NCBI GenBank assembly: GCA_037446115.1
Contig: JBBIJF010000029.1
Coordinates: forward strand, 1-57,893
Origin: JANWXD01 sp037446115
GTDB lineage: Bacteria > Acidobacteriota > Terriglobia > Bryobacterales > Bryobacteraceae
Direction: 5' to 3'
DNA length: 57,893 nucleotides
The notes under the pieces are model-generated. The model had not been told where the DNA came from, did not search any database, and saw only the letters and a program-made list of their open reading frames with translations. Within the stretch, counting starts at the first letter, position 1, and each line of letters opens with the position of its first letter. Shown here piece after piece: positions 28,230 through 36,619 of the stretch. Made by a program: the position numbers and the translations under genes.

Positions 28230-29096
28230 TCACGCAGTCGCCGCCATCAGGTTCCTCATCCGGACCAGATTGTAGGCCGCCGCGGCCAGCGTCACCATCC
28301 ATCGCACCTTCTCCTTGCCCCGCCACCTCACCTTCCTCAAACCCGCCACCGTCTTCATCCACCCGAAGAACTCCTCCACCCGCTTCCTCGCTCTCTGGCT
28401 CAGCCCGTAGCCCTCATGCCGCCTCGTCCCGCCCGGAATCTCCTCCGCCATCTCGACCGCCGCCTCCCGCTCGGCTCTCCCATGCGCTTGCGTGACCCGC
28501 ACGTTCACCACCAGCCCGTGCCGGTTCTCCGTCAGCACGTGCCCCAGGTAGCACAGCTTCGCCTCCGCCGTCTGGCTCTTCCGCCACAGCCGCGCCTCCG
28601 GATCTGTCGTCGATGCGTGCGTCTCATGGCGCCGCCGCTGCCCCCGCCAGTCCCACTCCCGGTTGCGCCCCACCTGGCCGTTGCCGTTGCCCCGCCGCTT
28701 CGCCATCCGCACGATCGCCCCGAAAAACTCCCGCGCCACCTCGCCCTCCAGCAGCCGGTCCCGCTTCTTCCTGAACACCGTCGCGTGCCAGACCTCCTCG
28801 TTCATCCCCAGCCCCACGAACCACCGGAACAGCAGGTTGTACCGCAGCTGCTCGACCAACATCCGCTCGCTGCGGATCGAGTACAGCAGCATCAAAAGCT
28901 GCGCCCGCAGCAGCCGCTCCGGCGCGATCGACGGCCGTCCTCCCTCCCCGTAGAGCTCGTCGAAGGTCGCATCCAGCTTCCAAAGCGCCTCGTCCACCAT
29001 CGCCCGGATCGGCCGCAGCGGATGGTTGGCGGGAACCAGCTCCTCGAGGCTGGCGTAGAGGAACATCTCTTGCTGTTGACGGTCTTCTCCTCGCAT
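28230..29096 (-). pseudogene. IS5-family transposase with two in-frame internal deletions
   Basis: 288 aa instead of about 350-370. The N-terminal DNA-binding part is complete (SLEELVPANHPLRPIRAMVDE to VWHATVFRKKRDRLLEGEV, shown in part). The first catalytic Asp segment (xVDGTLLEAWAS in relatives) is missing at about residues 136-140. The segment holding the second Asp (GADKGYD through DGRTT) is missing between residues 226 and 227, where GGTRR runs directly into HEGYGLSQ. Only the final Glu region (RVEEFFGW, 239-246) remains of the DDE triad. Both deletions keep the frame. The comparison uses remembered family sequence, so exact deletion sizes are approximate. Confidence 0.82.
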
Positions 29097-29167
29097 GGCG
29101 TCTCAGCAGGAATAGACGCACAAAACACTTCCGTGGCTACTTGTTCTGGAACTTTTTCAGCGACCTG

Positions 29168-29767
29168 CTAACGCCGGGGAAACTTCGGGTCGGCCTTGAT
29201 CTCCTCGATCTGTGCGGTGTGGCGCTCCGCGTGGGCTGCCAGCAACAGAAGCCACTGGTAGGCATCCATGTGCTCGCGGACCGGGTGAGGCGCCATGTGC
29301 GCGCGCAGATCCTCCTGCGTTGCTTCCACGAAAGCAATCGTGCGATCCCGGCTCTGCTTGAAGTGTTCGATCAGCGATTCCTTGGTCGGCCACTTCCCGG
29401 AAGGGCGCAAAAATTCGGGAGCCTGTGCCCTCTGGCTGCGGTCTTTGAGCATGCGAATCAGCTGTTCGTCGTCAGCTCGCGTGGCGCGCGGCGCGCCCGT
29501 TGCGGGCGGGGATTTGAGAATCTTTTCCGTCACCAACTGAAAGATCGCGTCTTCGGTCAGGACAATGTGCTCGGCACACTCGGCGATGGACCAGCGGTCC
29601 GGGGCCGGTTTGAACTTCCACTGGGCTTCCGAAAGACCCTCGACAGCGTCCAGAAACAGTTTGCGACTTGCATGCAAGTGGCTCATGGCGAAGTCGCGAT
29701 CACCCTGCGTCAGCGTCACGGCCACTGCGGCCGCCGCAACAGTAAGCCAGGCAATGATACGGTGCAT
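29168..29767 (-). CDS. Exported DinB-like protein
   Basis: 199 aa from ATG 29767 with an N-terminal hydrophobic export signal (MHRIIAWLTVAAAAVAVTLT). A DinB/YfiT four-helix-bundle domain follows, with candidate metal His in AEHIVLTE (about 64) and in the late HAERHTAQIEE helix. DinB-fold proteins are often thiol-dependent transferases, but the substrate is unknown, and export is unusual for the fold. The stop codon (TAG) is part of the IS target duplication. It follows the aldo/keto reductase gene by 13 bp. Confidence 0.82.
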   Translation of the reverse strand: MHRIIAWLTVAAAAVAVTLTQGDRDFAMSHLHASRKLFLDAVEGLSEAQWKFKPAPDRWSIAECAEHIVLTEDAIFQLVTEKILKSPPATGAPRATRADDEQLIRMLKDRSQRAQAPEFLRPSGKWPTKESLIEHFKQSRDRTIAFVEATQEDLRAHMAPHPVREHMDAYQWLLLLAAHAERHTAQIEEIKADPKFPRR

Positions 29768-29780
29768 CTGGGAATCTCCT

Positions 29781-30713
29781 TCAGGCTCGAAAGATCGGCT
29801 CGAGACCACGCGTGGCCGCCAGCAGTTCCTTGCGTTCCTGCTCGGAGAGCGGCGAGAACCCCGCAGCCAGCTCCAGCGCCATGGCAAAGAGGCGCTCATC
29901 GCCGGGAGGTATCGCCGCTGTCACGTCTTCCGAGAGGGTGAAGCGCAGGGCGCGATGGGCCAGATCGCGGTCATCTACCGGCTGGTACCAGCACTTCGGG
30001 TGAGCGGTGTGTTCCTGCCGCGTACCCTTGGGCCAGTTCGTATGGGCGAGCGCCTTGAGCGCCAGGCGGGCGACCCCTTTTTGGCGCGCCCGCGCGAGGA
30101 CCTGCGGCCCGAAGTTACCCTGAGCGTAACAGACGAAATTGACGGGGAACAGAACCGAATCGCAAGGGAACCGGTCCAGCAACGCAAGGGCTGCTTCCAC
30201 GTTGTGGGCCGAGAATCCCAGGTAACGTACCTTGCCTTCTTTGCGCGCGCGGACGAACAGTTCGGCGGCGCCGCCCGGGGACAGGATCTGTTCCACGTCC
30301 TTCATGGAGCTGACGGCGTGGAACTGATAGAGGTCCAACCAGTCCGTCCGGAGGCGCCGGAGCGACTCCTCGAGTTCCGCGGCTGCTCCTGCGGCGTCGC
30401 GGCGCATCGTCTTGCAGGCCAGAAAGGCGTTCTTGCGGTAGGGCTGGAGCGCGATTCCGAGTTTTCGTTCCGCCTCGCCCTCCCAGTACGACGGGGCGAC
30501 ATCGAAGTAATTCACGCCCCGTTCGTAGGCCTCGGCTACGGTGCGGTCGGCCTGCTTCTGGTCCATGCCCACGACGACGATCCCGCCGAAGCCGATGATG
30601 GAAAGCCGGACGCCGTCGCGGTAGAGACGCTTGGGAATCTCCCGAGACGCCGAAGGCAGGCTCGGGGCTACGGTGCCTGCGAGTGCAGTTTTCAAGAAAC
30701 GGCGGCGCTGCAT
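29781..30713 (-). CDS. Aldo/keto reductase with Tat-like signal
   Basis: 310 aa. The N-terminus MQRRRFLKTALAGTVAPS fits a twin-arginine export signal (RRRFLK). The body is an aldo/keto reductase barrel with the catalytic tetrad in YFDVAPSYWEGEAE (Asp, Tyr), ACKTM (Lys) and YQFHAV (His). The C-terminal segment differs from the classic enzymes and carries a CWYQ stretch. It probably reduces a carbonyl compound with NADPH; a Tat signal would put it in the periplasm with cofactor already bound. It lies 60 bp after the second S1 gene and just before dinB. Confidence 0.9.
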   Translation of the reverse strand: MQRRRFLKTALAGTVAPSLPSASREIPKRLYRDGVRLSIIGFGGIVVVGMDQKQADRTVAEAYERGVNYFDVAPSYWEGEAERKLGIALQPYRKNAFLACKTMRRDAAGAAAELEESLRRLRTDWLDLYQFHAVSSMKDVEQILSPGGAAELFVRARKEGKVRYLGFSAHNVEAALALLDRFPCDSVLFPVNFVCYAQGNFGPQVLARARQKGVARLALKALAHTNWPKGTRQEHTAHPKCWYQPVDDRDLAHRALRFTLSEDVTAAIPPGDERLFAMALELAAGFSPLSEQERKELLAATRGLEPIFRA

Positions 30714-30773
30714 GGTCGTGCTCCTTGTGGCACAACCATTCTACCGCCCGGCGGGCCGACAGCCTCCTTGCCG

Positions 30774-32477
30774 CTATCCGGCAAGTTCCACTTCGATCTT
30801 CTTGCTGTCGGGATCGAGGTGCAGGATGCGGAAGCTGCGGATCTGTCCGCTGCGAAGCGGTTCCTTGCGGCCTGCCGGGACCCTGCCGTGTTTCCACTTG
30901 GCCGCCAGCATGGCGCCGAGTGTTTCCACATCCGCCGCCCCGGCCCGCGCTCCCGACTCCTCCGCAGACTCCGGCGGGATGCGGCAGACCGCCTGCACGC
31001 CGTCTCCCAGTTCCACCGTAGCGGTGCCGCCGGCGACCTCGACGAGACGACCGGTGACCACATCGCCGGAACGGTGCTCGGCAATGTATTCGTCCACCGT
31101 CGTGGGTTCGAGCTGTTTCATGCCCAATCGGAGGCGCCGCCGCGCGCGATCCGCTTCGAGCACCATGGCGCGCACGCGCTGCCCGGGCTGGAGAACCTCC
31201 TTGGGATGCTTCAATCGCCTGTCCCGGACGATGTCGCCGATGTGGATCATGCCCTCGACCCCGGGCTCCACTTCCACAAAGGCCCCGAACGCGGTCAGGC
31301 TCATCACCGTTCCTTCGACGACGCTTCCGGCCGGGTGCCGGGAGTCGATCTCCTCCCAAGGATCCCCGAGCGCCTGTTTGAGGCCGAGGGCCAGGCGCCG
31401 CTCTGCCGGCCGCACCTCCAGCACGACGGCCTCGACGACGTCACCGGGCTTGACGACTTCGGAAGGCTTCACGGCGCGCCGGGACCAGGACATTTCCGAA
31501 GCGCGAATCAATCCTTCGATTCCGGGCTCGATCTCGACGAACGCTCCGAAATCCGCCAGTCGCGTCACCGTACCGCGCACGCGGTCGCCGGCTTTGTACT
31601 TCTCGCCGGCAAGCGTCCAGGGATCCGGAGTCAGCTGTTTCAAACCGAGGGAAATACGCCGTGTGGCAGGATCGATCTTGAGGATCTTGACGCGGAGCGT
31701 CTCGCCCTCAGTGAGCACGTCCGAAGGTTTGCCGACCCGTCCCCAGGCGATGTCGGTGACGTGCAGCAACCCGTCCACGCCGCCGAGATCTACGAAGGCG
31801 CCGAAAGGCGTCAGTGTGCGGACCGTGCCCACGACGACGGCGCCTTCCTGGAGCGATTCGAAAAGCTGCTGGCGCCGCCGGGCTTCTTCTTCCTCGAGCA
31901 CCGAGCGCCGGTCCACGACCACGTCCTCTTTGGCCACGTCCAGCTCGATGATCCGGCACTGGATCTCACGGCCGACGAGGCTTTCCAGTTCCGCCACCTC
32001 GCGGACGCCACTGCGGGACGCCGGCAGGAAGGCTCGAACGCCGATGTCTACGCTCAGACCGCCCTTGACCGCCCCGGTAACTGTTCCGGCGATGACCCGC
32101 TTTTCGGCAAAGGCCCGTTCCAGAGAGGCCCAATCCTTGGGCCGCTCCACTTGGACCACCGAGAGCCGGTAGTAACCTTCGGGATCGCGGCCGCGGATGG
32201 CGACCGGGAGCGTGTCGCCCGGCTTGAGCAGGAGCTCCCCGCGAGCGTCGCGCAGGTCTGCAGCCGGGATCAGCCCTTCCATTTTCAAACCCACATCGCA
32301 GACCACGAATTCTCCGGTGATTGCCACGACGACGCCCTGCCGGGTTTCCGGCGAGCCGTCGCGGTCGTGACGGTGCTGCTGTTCAAAACGCGAGAGCGCC
32401 TCCGCGAAAGAGTCCTCGACGCCTGGCTCCGGGCGCAACGGCAGAGAAGCGGCGGGATCGGGTTGCTGCTGACTCAT
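30774..32477 (-). CDS. Second S1 RNA-binding repeat protein
   Basis: 567 aa with five to six S1 repeats. The third to fifth are well preserved (LTPFGAFVDLGGVDGLLHV, TRLADFGAFVEIEPG, MSLTAFGAFVEVEPG); the first two and the last are divergent. Architecture and repeat phrases (GGVDGLLHVxDxxWGRVG) parallel rpsA 3 kb downstream, so the two genes look like paralogues. The N-terminal 35 residues are Gln/Pro-rich and unlike rpsA. It may bind mRNA or act as an alternative S1. ATG start at 32477; the neighbouring kinase is divergent, 40 bp away. Confidence 0.9.
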   Translation of the reverse strand: MSQQQPDPAASLPLRPEPGVEDSFAEALSRFEQQHRHDRDGSPETRQGVVVAITGEFVVCDVGLKMEGLIPAADLRDARGELLLKPGDTLPVAIRGRDPEGYYRLSVVQVERPKDWASLERAFAEKRVIAGTVTGAVKGGLSVDIGVRAFLPASRSGVREVAELESLVGREIQCRIIELDVAKEDVVVDRRSVLEEEEARRRQQLFESLQEGAVVVGTVRTLTPFGAFVDLGGVDGLLHVTDIAWGRVGKPSDVLTEGETLRVKILKIDPATRRISLGLKQLTPDPWTLAGEKYKAGDRVRGTVTRLADFGAFVEIEPGIEGLIRASEMSWSRRAVKPSEVVKPGDVVEAVVLEVRPAERRLALGLKQALGDPWEEIDSRHPAGSVVEGTVMSLTAFGAFVEVEPGVEGMIHIGDIVRDRRLKHPKEVLQPGQRVRAMVLEADRARRRLRLGMKQLEPTTVDEYIAEHRSGDVVTGRLVEVAGGTATVELGDGVQAVCRIPPESAEESGARAGAADVETLGAMLAAKWKHGRVPAGRKEPLRSGQIRSFRILHLDPDSKKIEVELAG

Positions 32478-32517
32478 GGGGAAAAGGAAACCCTATTGTG
32501 CCACATTCCCCGATAAG

Positions 32518-33774
32518 ATGGCAGGCGTGAACGAAGGCGGTCGGTGGCTGATCCGCAGGGAAGACGCAGTCTGGCTGCTGCTTTTTTCCGCGCTGGGCCT
32601 GTTGAGTCCGGAGCGCACCTGGGTGGAGCTGGTGCTCCTGGGGGCTCTGACGGCCGTGCAGGTGCTCGAGCCCAAGGTCTCAGCTCTGGAACGGCCGCAA
32701 CGCAACGCAGTGTTGATCGCGATCAAACTTCTGCTCGGCTACCTGCTGATCGGTTACACCGGCGGGATCACCAGCAGCTACTATCTGATCCTGCTCGTGC
32801 CGGTGGTCTCGGCCGCGACGGCGTGCGGTCCGGCAGGCGCGCTGTTGTTCACGGCCGCGGCCTGCAGCTGCTATCTTTCCTTTCTCCTGTTCGTTGACTG
32901 GGAGCGCTATGTGCTTCCTCCGGACCAGGCGCGCGAGCTGAGCCTGCGCGTTGTGTTTCTGGCGGCGGTGGCCTACCTCACCTACCGGCTCGCGGAAGCC
33001 AACCGCGTGGAGGCGCGGAAGTATCAGAAGGCGACCGAAGAACTGGAGGCGGCGAACCGAAACCTGCAAGTGGCCGAAGCGGCCATGCGCCGCTCCGAGC
33101 GACTGGCGGCGTTGGGGCAGCTTTCCGCCGGACTGGCGCACGAGTTGCGCAATCCCCTGGGCACGATCCGCGCCTCGGCCGAAATGCTGCGGAAGAGCTT
33201 GCCGGAAGAGCATGGAGTGGCACGGGAACTGGCGGGTTTTATCGCGAGCGAAGTGGACCGCGCCAACTCCCTGGTCAGCCGGTTTCTGGAGTTTGCACGT
33301 CCGCTGGAGCTGCGGCTTTCCGAGGCGGACCTGAGCGAGGTGATTGACCGCGCCGTGGCTCGGGTGGAGCAGGACGCCGCCGGACGCGGTGTTACGTTCC
33401 ACAAGAACTACTCCCCCGACATCCCGCCCTTCTTGTTCGATGCGGAACTGGTAGAGCGGGTCGTCTACAACTTGGTGCTGAATGCCGCCCAGGCTTCGCC
33501 CGCCGGGGCGGCGGTCACAATCAAGACCCGTCCCGCTGATGACAGCGTGGAAATCGCCGTGATTGACCGGGGTTGCGGCATCGAGCCGCAGCATCTGGAA
33601 AGCATCTTCAACCCGTTTTTCACCACCAAGCCCGAGGGCGTCGGCTTGGGCTTGGCCATCGTCTCCAAGATCGTGGACGAGCACGGCGGTAAAATGGCGG
33701 TCGAGAGCGAACCTGGCAAAGGGAGCGCGTTTCGCGTCTACCTGCCGGCCCGGAGATCCCGGCGCGAGGCATGA
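32518..33774 (+). CDS. Membrane sensor histidine kinase
   Basis: About 418 aa from ATG 32518; GTG 32527 is a possible start, with GGCAGG next to it. Five to six hydrophobic segments in the first 160 residues form a membrane-embedded sensor without a large periplasmic loop. A short coiled coil leads to the H-box LAHELRNPLGTIRA, then the N and G boxes (ELVERVVYNLVLNAAQASP, DRGCGIEP, GVGLGLAIVSKIVDEHGG). It is paired with the sigma-54 regulator that overlaps its stop by 4 bp. The signal sensed is unknown. Type resembles AtoS/ZraS-like kinases and, for the membrane part, NtrB/PilS-like ones. Confidence 0.93.
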   Translation: MAGVNEGGRWLIRREDAVWLLLFSALGLLSPERTWVELVLLGALTAVQVLEPKVSALERPQRNAVLIAIKLLLGYLLIGYTGGITSSYYLILLVPVVSAATACGPAGALLFTAAACSCYLSFLLFVDWERYVLPPDQARELSLRVVFLAAVAYLTYRLAEANRVEARKYQKATEELEAANRNLQVAEAAMRRSERLAALGQLSAGLAHELRNPLGTIRASAEMLRKSLPEEHGVARELAGFIASEVDRANSLVSRFLEFARPLELRLSEADLSEVIDRAVARVEQDAAGRGVTFHKNYSPDIPPFLFDAELVERVVYNLVLNAAQASPAGAAVTIKTRPADDSVEIAVIDRGCGIEPQHLESIFNPFFTTKPEGVGLGLAIVSKIVDEHGGKMAVESEPGKGSAFRVYLPARRSRREA

Positions 33775-35150
33775 GCCCCCGCATCCTGCTGATCGAAGAC
33801 GAAGAAAAGTTGCAGCGGGTCATCGAGCTGCACCTGGAGACCTCCGGCTTCCAGGTGGATAAGGCGGCCTCCGCCGAGGAGGCGCTGAAGCTGGCCGAAC
33901 AGGCCGACGTCATTCTCACGGACCTGAAACTGCCGGGCATGGACGGGCTCGAGTTGCTTTCCCTGTTGCGCCGGCAAAACTCGCAGACCCCGGTGATCGT
34001 CATGACGGCGTACGGGACGGTCGAGAGCGCCGTCGAGGCCATGAAGGCAGGCGCGGTGGATTTCCTGCTGAAGCCCTTCTCCCTGGACCACCTGACGACC
34101 GTCATCCGCAAGGCGCTCGAGATGCGGGCCCTGCGCGACGAAAACCGCAGCCTTCGCGAGGAGCTGGGCAAGCGCTACACCTTCGACAATGTAATCGGGC
34201 GAAGTCCGGCCATGCAGGAGATCTTCGCCACGATCCTGCGCGTGGCTCCCACGCGCGCCACGGTGCTGCTGGCAGGCGAGAGCGGCGTGGGCAAGGACCT
34301 GATCGCCCGCGTGATCCATTACCACTCGCCGCGCCGCGACCGCCCGTTCGTCAAGATCAACTGCACGGCCATCCCGGAAAATCTCATGGAAAGCGAGCTG
34401 TTCGGTTATGAGAAGGGGGCATTCACCGGAGCCGTCACCTCCAAGCCGGGCAAGTTCGAGCAGGCCGACACCGGCACGGTGTTTCTGGACGAAATTGGCG
34501 ACGTGCCGCCGTCCATTCAGGTGAAGCTGCTCCGCGTGCTGCAAGAGCGCGAATTCGAACGGCTGGGCAGCAACAAGACGCGGCACATTGACGTGCGTAT
34601 CATCGCCGCAACGAATCAGGATCTGAGGGCCGCCCTCGAGCAGGGAACCTTCCGCGAAGACCTCTACTACCGGCTCAACGTCGTTCCGATCAACATTCCT
34701 CCCCTGCGCGAGCGCAAGGAGGACATCCCGTTTTTGGCCGAGCATTTTGTGCGCAAGCTGGCTCCCGAAGTCGGCTCGCGCGTGGAGACCATTACGGAGG
34801 CCGCGATCCAGAAACTGCTGAAGTACCACTGGCCGGGCAACGTGCGCGAGCTCGAAAACGTGATTGAGCGAAGCTTGGTGTTGTGTTCGGGTACGAAACT
34901 CGACGCGGCCGATATCCGGCTGGATCCCGGGGAACGCCGCAAGGCGCCAATTCCGTTCCTGCCGGAAGGGATGACCCTCGAACAATACGAACAGGCCCTC
35001 ATTCGCGAAGCGCTGGAACGCGCGGGAGGCAACAAGAGCCAGGCCGCACGGCTGCTTGGGCTGACGCGGAATGCGTTCCGCTACCGCCTGGCGCAAATGG
35101 GCATCGAGGACAAAAGTCCGGAGCCGGCGGGGCCCGCCGAATCGGGTTAG
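33771..35150 (+). CDS. NtrC-family sigma-54 response regulator
   Basis: 459 aa. Receiver (phospho-acceptor Asp51, VILTDLKLPGMDG), AAA+ domain with Walker A GESGVGKD, sigma-54 loop GAFTGA, Walker B VFLDEIGD, and a C-terminal Fis helix-turn-helix (GGNKSQAARLLGLTRNAFRYRL). All residues needed for sigma-54 activation are present. It is paired with the kinase upstream (ATGA overlap). This is the second such pair in the window; the two regulators are paralogous but their recognition helices differ. No clear -24/-12 site was found just downstream. Confidence 0.95.
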   Translation: MSPRILLIEDEEKLQRVIELHLETSGFQVDKAASAEEALKLAEQADVILTDLKLPGMDGLELLSLLRRQNSQTPVIVMTAYGTVESAVEAMKAGAVDFLLKPFSLDHLTTVIRKALEMRALRDENRSLREELGKRYTFDNVIGRSPAMQEIFATILRVAPTRATVLLAGESGVGKDLIARVIHYHSPRRDRPFVKINCTAIPENLMESELFGYEKGAFTGAVTSKPGKFEQADTGTVFLDEIGDVPPSIQVKLLRVLQEREFERLGSNKTRHIDVRIIAATNQDLRAALEQGTFREDLYYRLNVVPINIPPLRERKEDIPFLAEHFVRKLAPEVGSRVETITEAAIQKLLKYHWPGNVRELENVIERSLVLCSGTKLDAADIRLDPGERRKAPIPFLPEGMTLEQYEQALIREALERAGGNKSQAARLLGLTRNAFRYRLAQMGIEDKSPEPAGPAESG

Positions 35151-35237
35151 CGGACCTCGTTAACGCATCCAAAACGACGTGCACTGTAATCCCGCCGGTA
35201 CGCTTGCCGTCTTTATGAGTGTCTCTCGTGGTGGGCC

Positions 35238-36614
35238 ATGCAAGGGGCAGGAGGTGAAGTCCGCGCCGCCGGCGAACGGTATCCGGTTCCCGTGCCGGGA
35301 TCCTTCCGGGACCCCGCAGGCTACATGGTGCAGGATGCGGGTCTCTACAAGCGAGTCATTACCGAGAAGGGCAAATCGAACTACGAGATTTTCCAGCGTT
35401 CGGGTCTTTATGAGGAGCTCGCCCGCGAGGGACTGCTGATTTCACACCGCGAGGAGGATCCCGGCTGTCCCGGCTGGTGGAAAGTGTTGGTTCCGGAGCA
35501 GCTGGAATTCGTCTCGTACCCTTACGAATGGTGCTTCTCACAGTTGAAAGACGCCGCACTCCTTACGCTGGAAATCCAGCAGCGCGCCCTCCGGCGAGGC
35601 ATGTCGCTGAAGGACGCTTCGCCGTTTAACGTGCAGTTCCGGCTGACGCGCCCGCAGTTTATTGATTCGCTTTCCTTCGAACCGGACGACGGCGGCCCCT
35701 GGATTGCCTACGAGCAGTTCTGCCGCCAGTTTCTTGCTCCGCTGTTGGCGAGTCTTCGGTTTCCGGAAGCGCCGCAGTACTTGAAAGTTCGCCCCGACGG
35801 ATTTGACCTGGAGGCGGTGTGGAGGAGCCTCACGTGGCGGACACGCCTTCGCCCGAGCGCTTTCCTCCACATCTATCTGCACGCCTGGGCCCGGCGCAGT
35901 TTGCGCGGGGCAAGCCGGGGACCCGGATGCGCCCGGCCCGAGACCAAGATGCTGCTTGCGGGTTCGCTCCGGCGTGCGGTGGAGCGCCTGAGGCTTCCCC
36001 GACGGTCGGCGCCGGAGGAGGAGACCCTGGAGACTCCGGCCGCCGCCGCGCTCAAGCGAGAGGTGGTGCATTCGGCACTGGCCGAGTTGGAGCCGCGAAC
36101 CGTGCTGGCCTTGGGCGGTCCCACATTGCCGTACGCGCGCCAGGCGGCACGCAACGGCAGAGATGTAATCTTTTACGATGCCGACCCGCGGGTGATCGAA
36201 CGTGTGTACCTGGAAGAGCGGGCCGGCGGCAGCGGAAGGCTCCTGCCGCTGGTGGTTGATCTCCGCAATCCCACCCCCGCGCTCGGCTTCGCCCTTACGG
36301 AACGACAAAGCCTGCTGGAGCGTACCCGGGCGGATCTGGTGCTGGCCATCTCTTCCGTGCTGGAACTGTGCCTCCACCAAGGGATCCCCTGCGGCCTGCT
36401 GGCGGAATTTTTTGCAAAACTGGGCCGCTCGGTTCTGGTGGAATTCGTTCCGCCTTCGGATCCCGCGGCGGCGCCCGTGCTGGAGCGCCTGGGAGCGGCT
36501 CGGGAGGAATACAGCCGCGAAGCTTTCCTTTCGGCCTTTCGGCGTCACTTCCGGCTGGTGCGAGAGGTGTGGGTGCCTTCCGCGGAGCGCCGCCTCCTGC
36601 TGTTTGCGGCTTAG
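35238..36614 (+). CDS. SAM-dependent methyltransferase with kinase-like N-terminal domain
   Basis: 458 aa. The C-terminal part (about 265-458) is a class I methyltransferase fold: VLALGGPTLPYARQAA (SAM loop), VIFYDADPRVIE, ADLVLAISSVLEL. The N-terminal 200 residues match a domain found before such methyltransferases (SYPYEWCFSQLKDAALLTL at 103-121 region), sometimes labelled NoeA-like. They contain SLKDASPFNVQF (123-134) and FIDSLSF (141-147), which resemble the D-x4-N catalytic loop and metal-binding Asp of kinase/aminoglycoside-phosphotransferase folds. The substrate is unknown; a sugar or glycolipid is plausible given the downstream membrane genes. The next gene starts 5 bp after its stop. 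Confidence 0.8.
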   Translation: MQGAGGEVRAAGERYPVPVPGSFRDPAGYMVQDAGLYKRVITEKGKSNYEIFQRSGLYEELAREGLLISHREEDPGCPGWWKVLVPEQLEFVSYPYEWCFSQLKDAALLTLEIQQRALRRGMSLKDASPFNVQFRLTRPQFIDSLSFEPDDGGPWIAYEQFCRQFLAPLLASLRFPEAPQYLKVRPDGFDLEAVWRSLTWRTRLRPSAFLHIYLHAWARRSLRGASRGPGCARPETKMLLAGSLRRAVERLRLPRRSAPEEETLETPAAAALKREVVHSALAELEPRTVLALGGPTLPYARQAARNGRDVIFYDADPRVIERVYLEERAGGSGRLLPLVVDLRNPTPALGFALTERQSLLERTRADLVLAISSVLELCLHQGIPCGLLAEFFAKLGRSVLVEFVPPSDPAAAPVLERLGAAREEYSREAFLSAFRRHFRLVREVWVPSAERRLLLFAA

Positions 36615-36619
36615 GCGCT

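Larger units (their letters stand above)
28080..29167 (-). mobile_element. IS5-family element, internally deleted, with intact ends
   Basis: 1,088-bp element with 13-bp perfect terminal inverted repeats CAGGTCGCTGAAA (28080-28092, complement at 29155-29167), flanked by the 4-bp target duplication CTAA (28076-28079 and 29168-29171). CTAA fits the YTAR target of the IS5 group. Its transposase gene lacks two catalytic segments (see next entry), so it cannot move by itself, but a related transposase could mobilise it. The right-hand duplication contains the dinB stop codon, so the insertion left dinB intact. Confidence 0.92.

Noticed and set aside
29565..32516. Long plus-strand open frame of 983 codons
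   Set aside because: It is antisense to dinB, the aldo/keto reductase and the second S1 gene, crosses several clear genes and has no family features. High GC content leaves such shadow frames open.
35103..35130. CGGCGGG-g-CCCGCCG inverted repeat near the end of the regulator gene as a terminator
   Set aside because: One-base loop, inside the coding region, no T-run.
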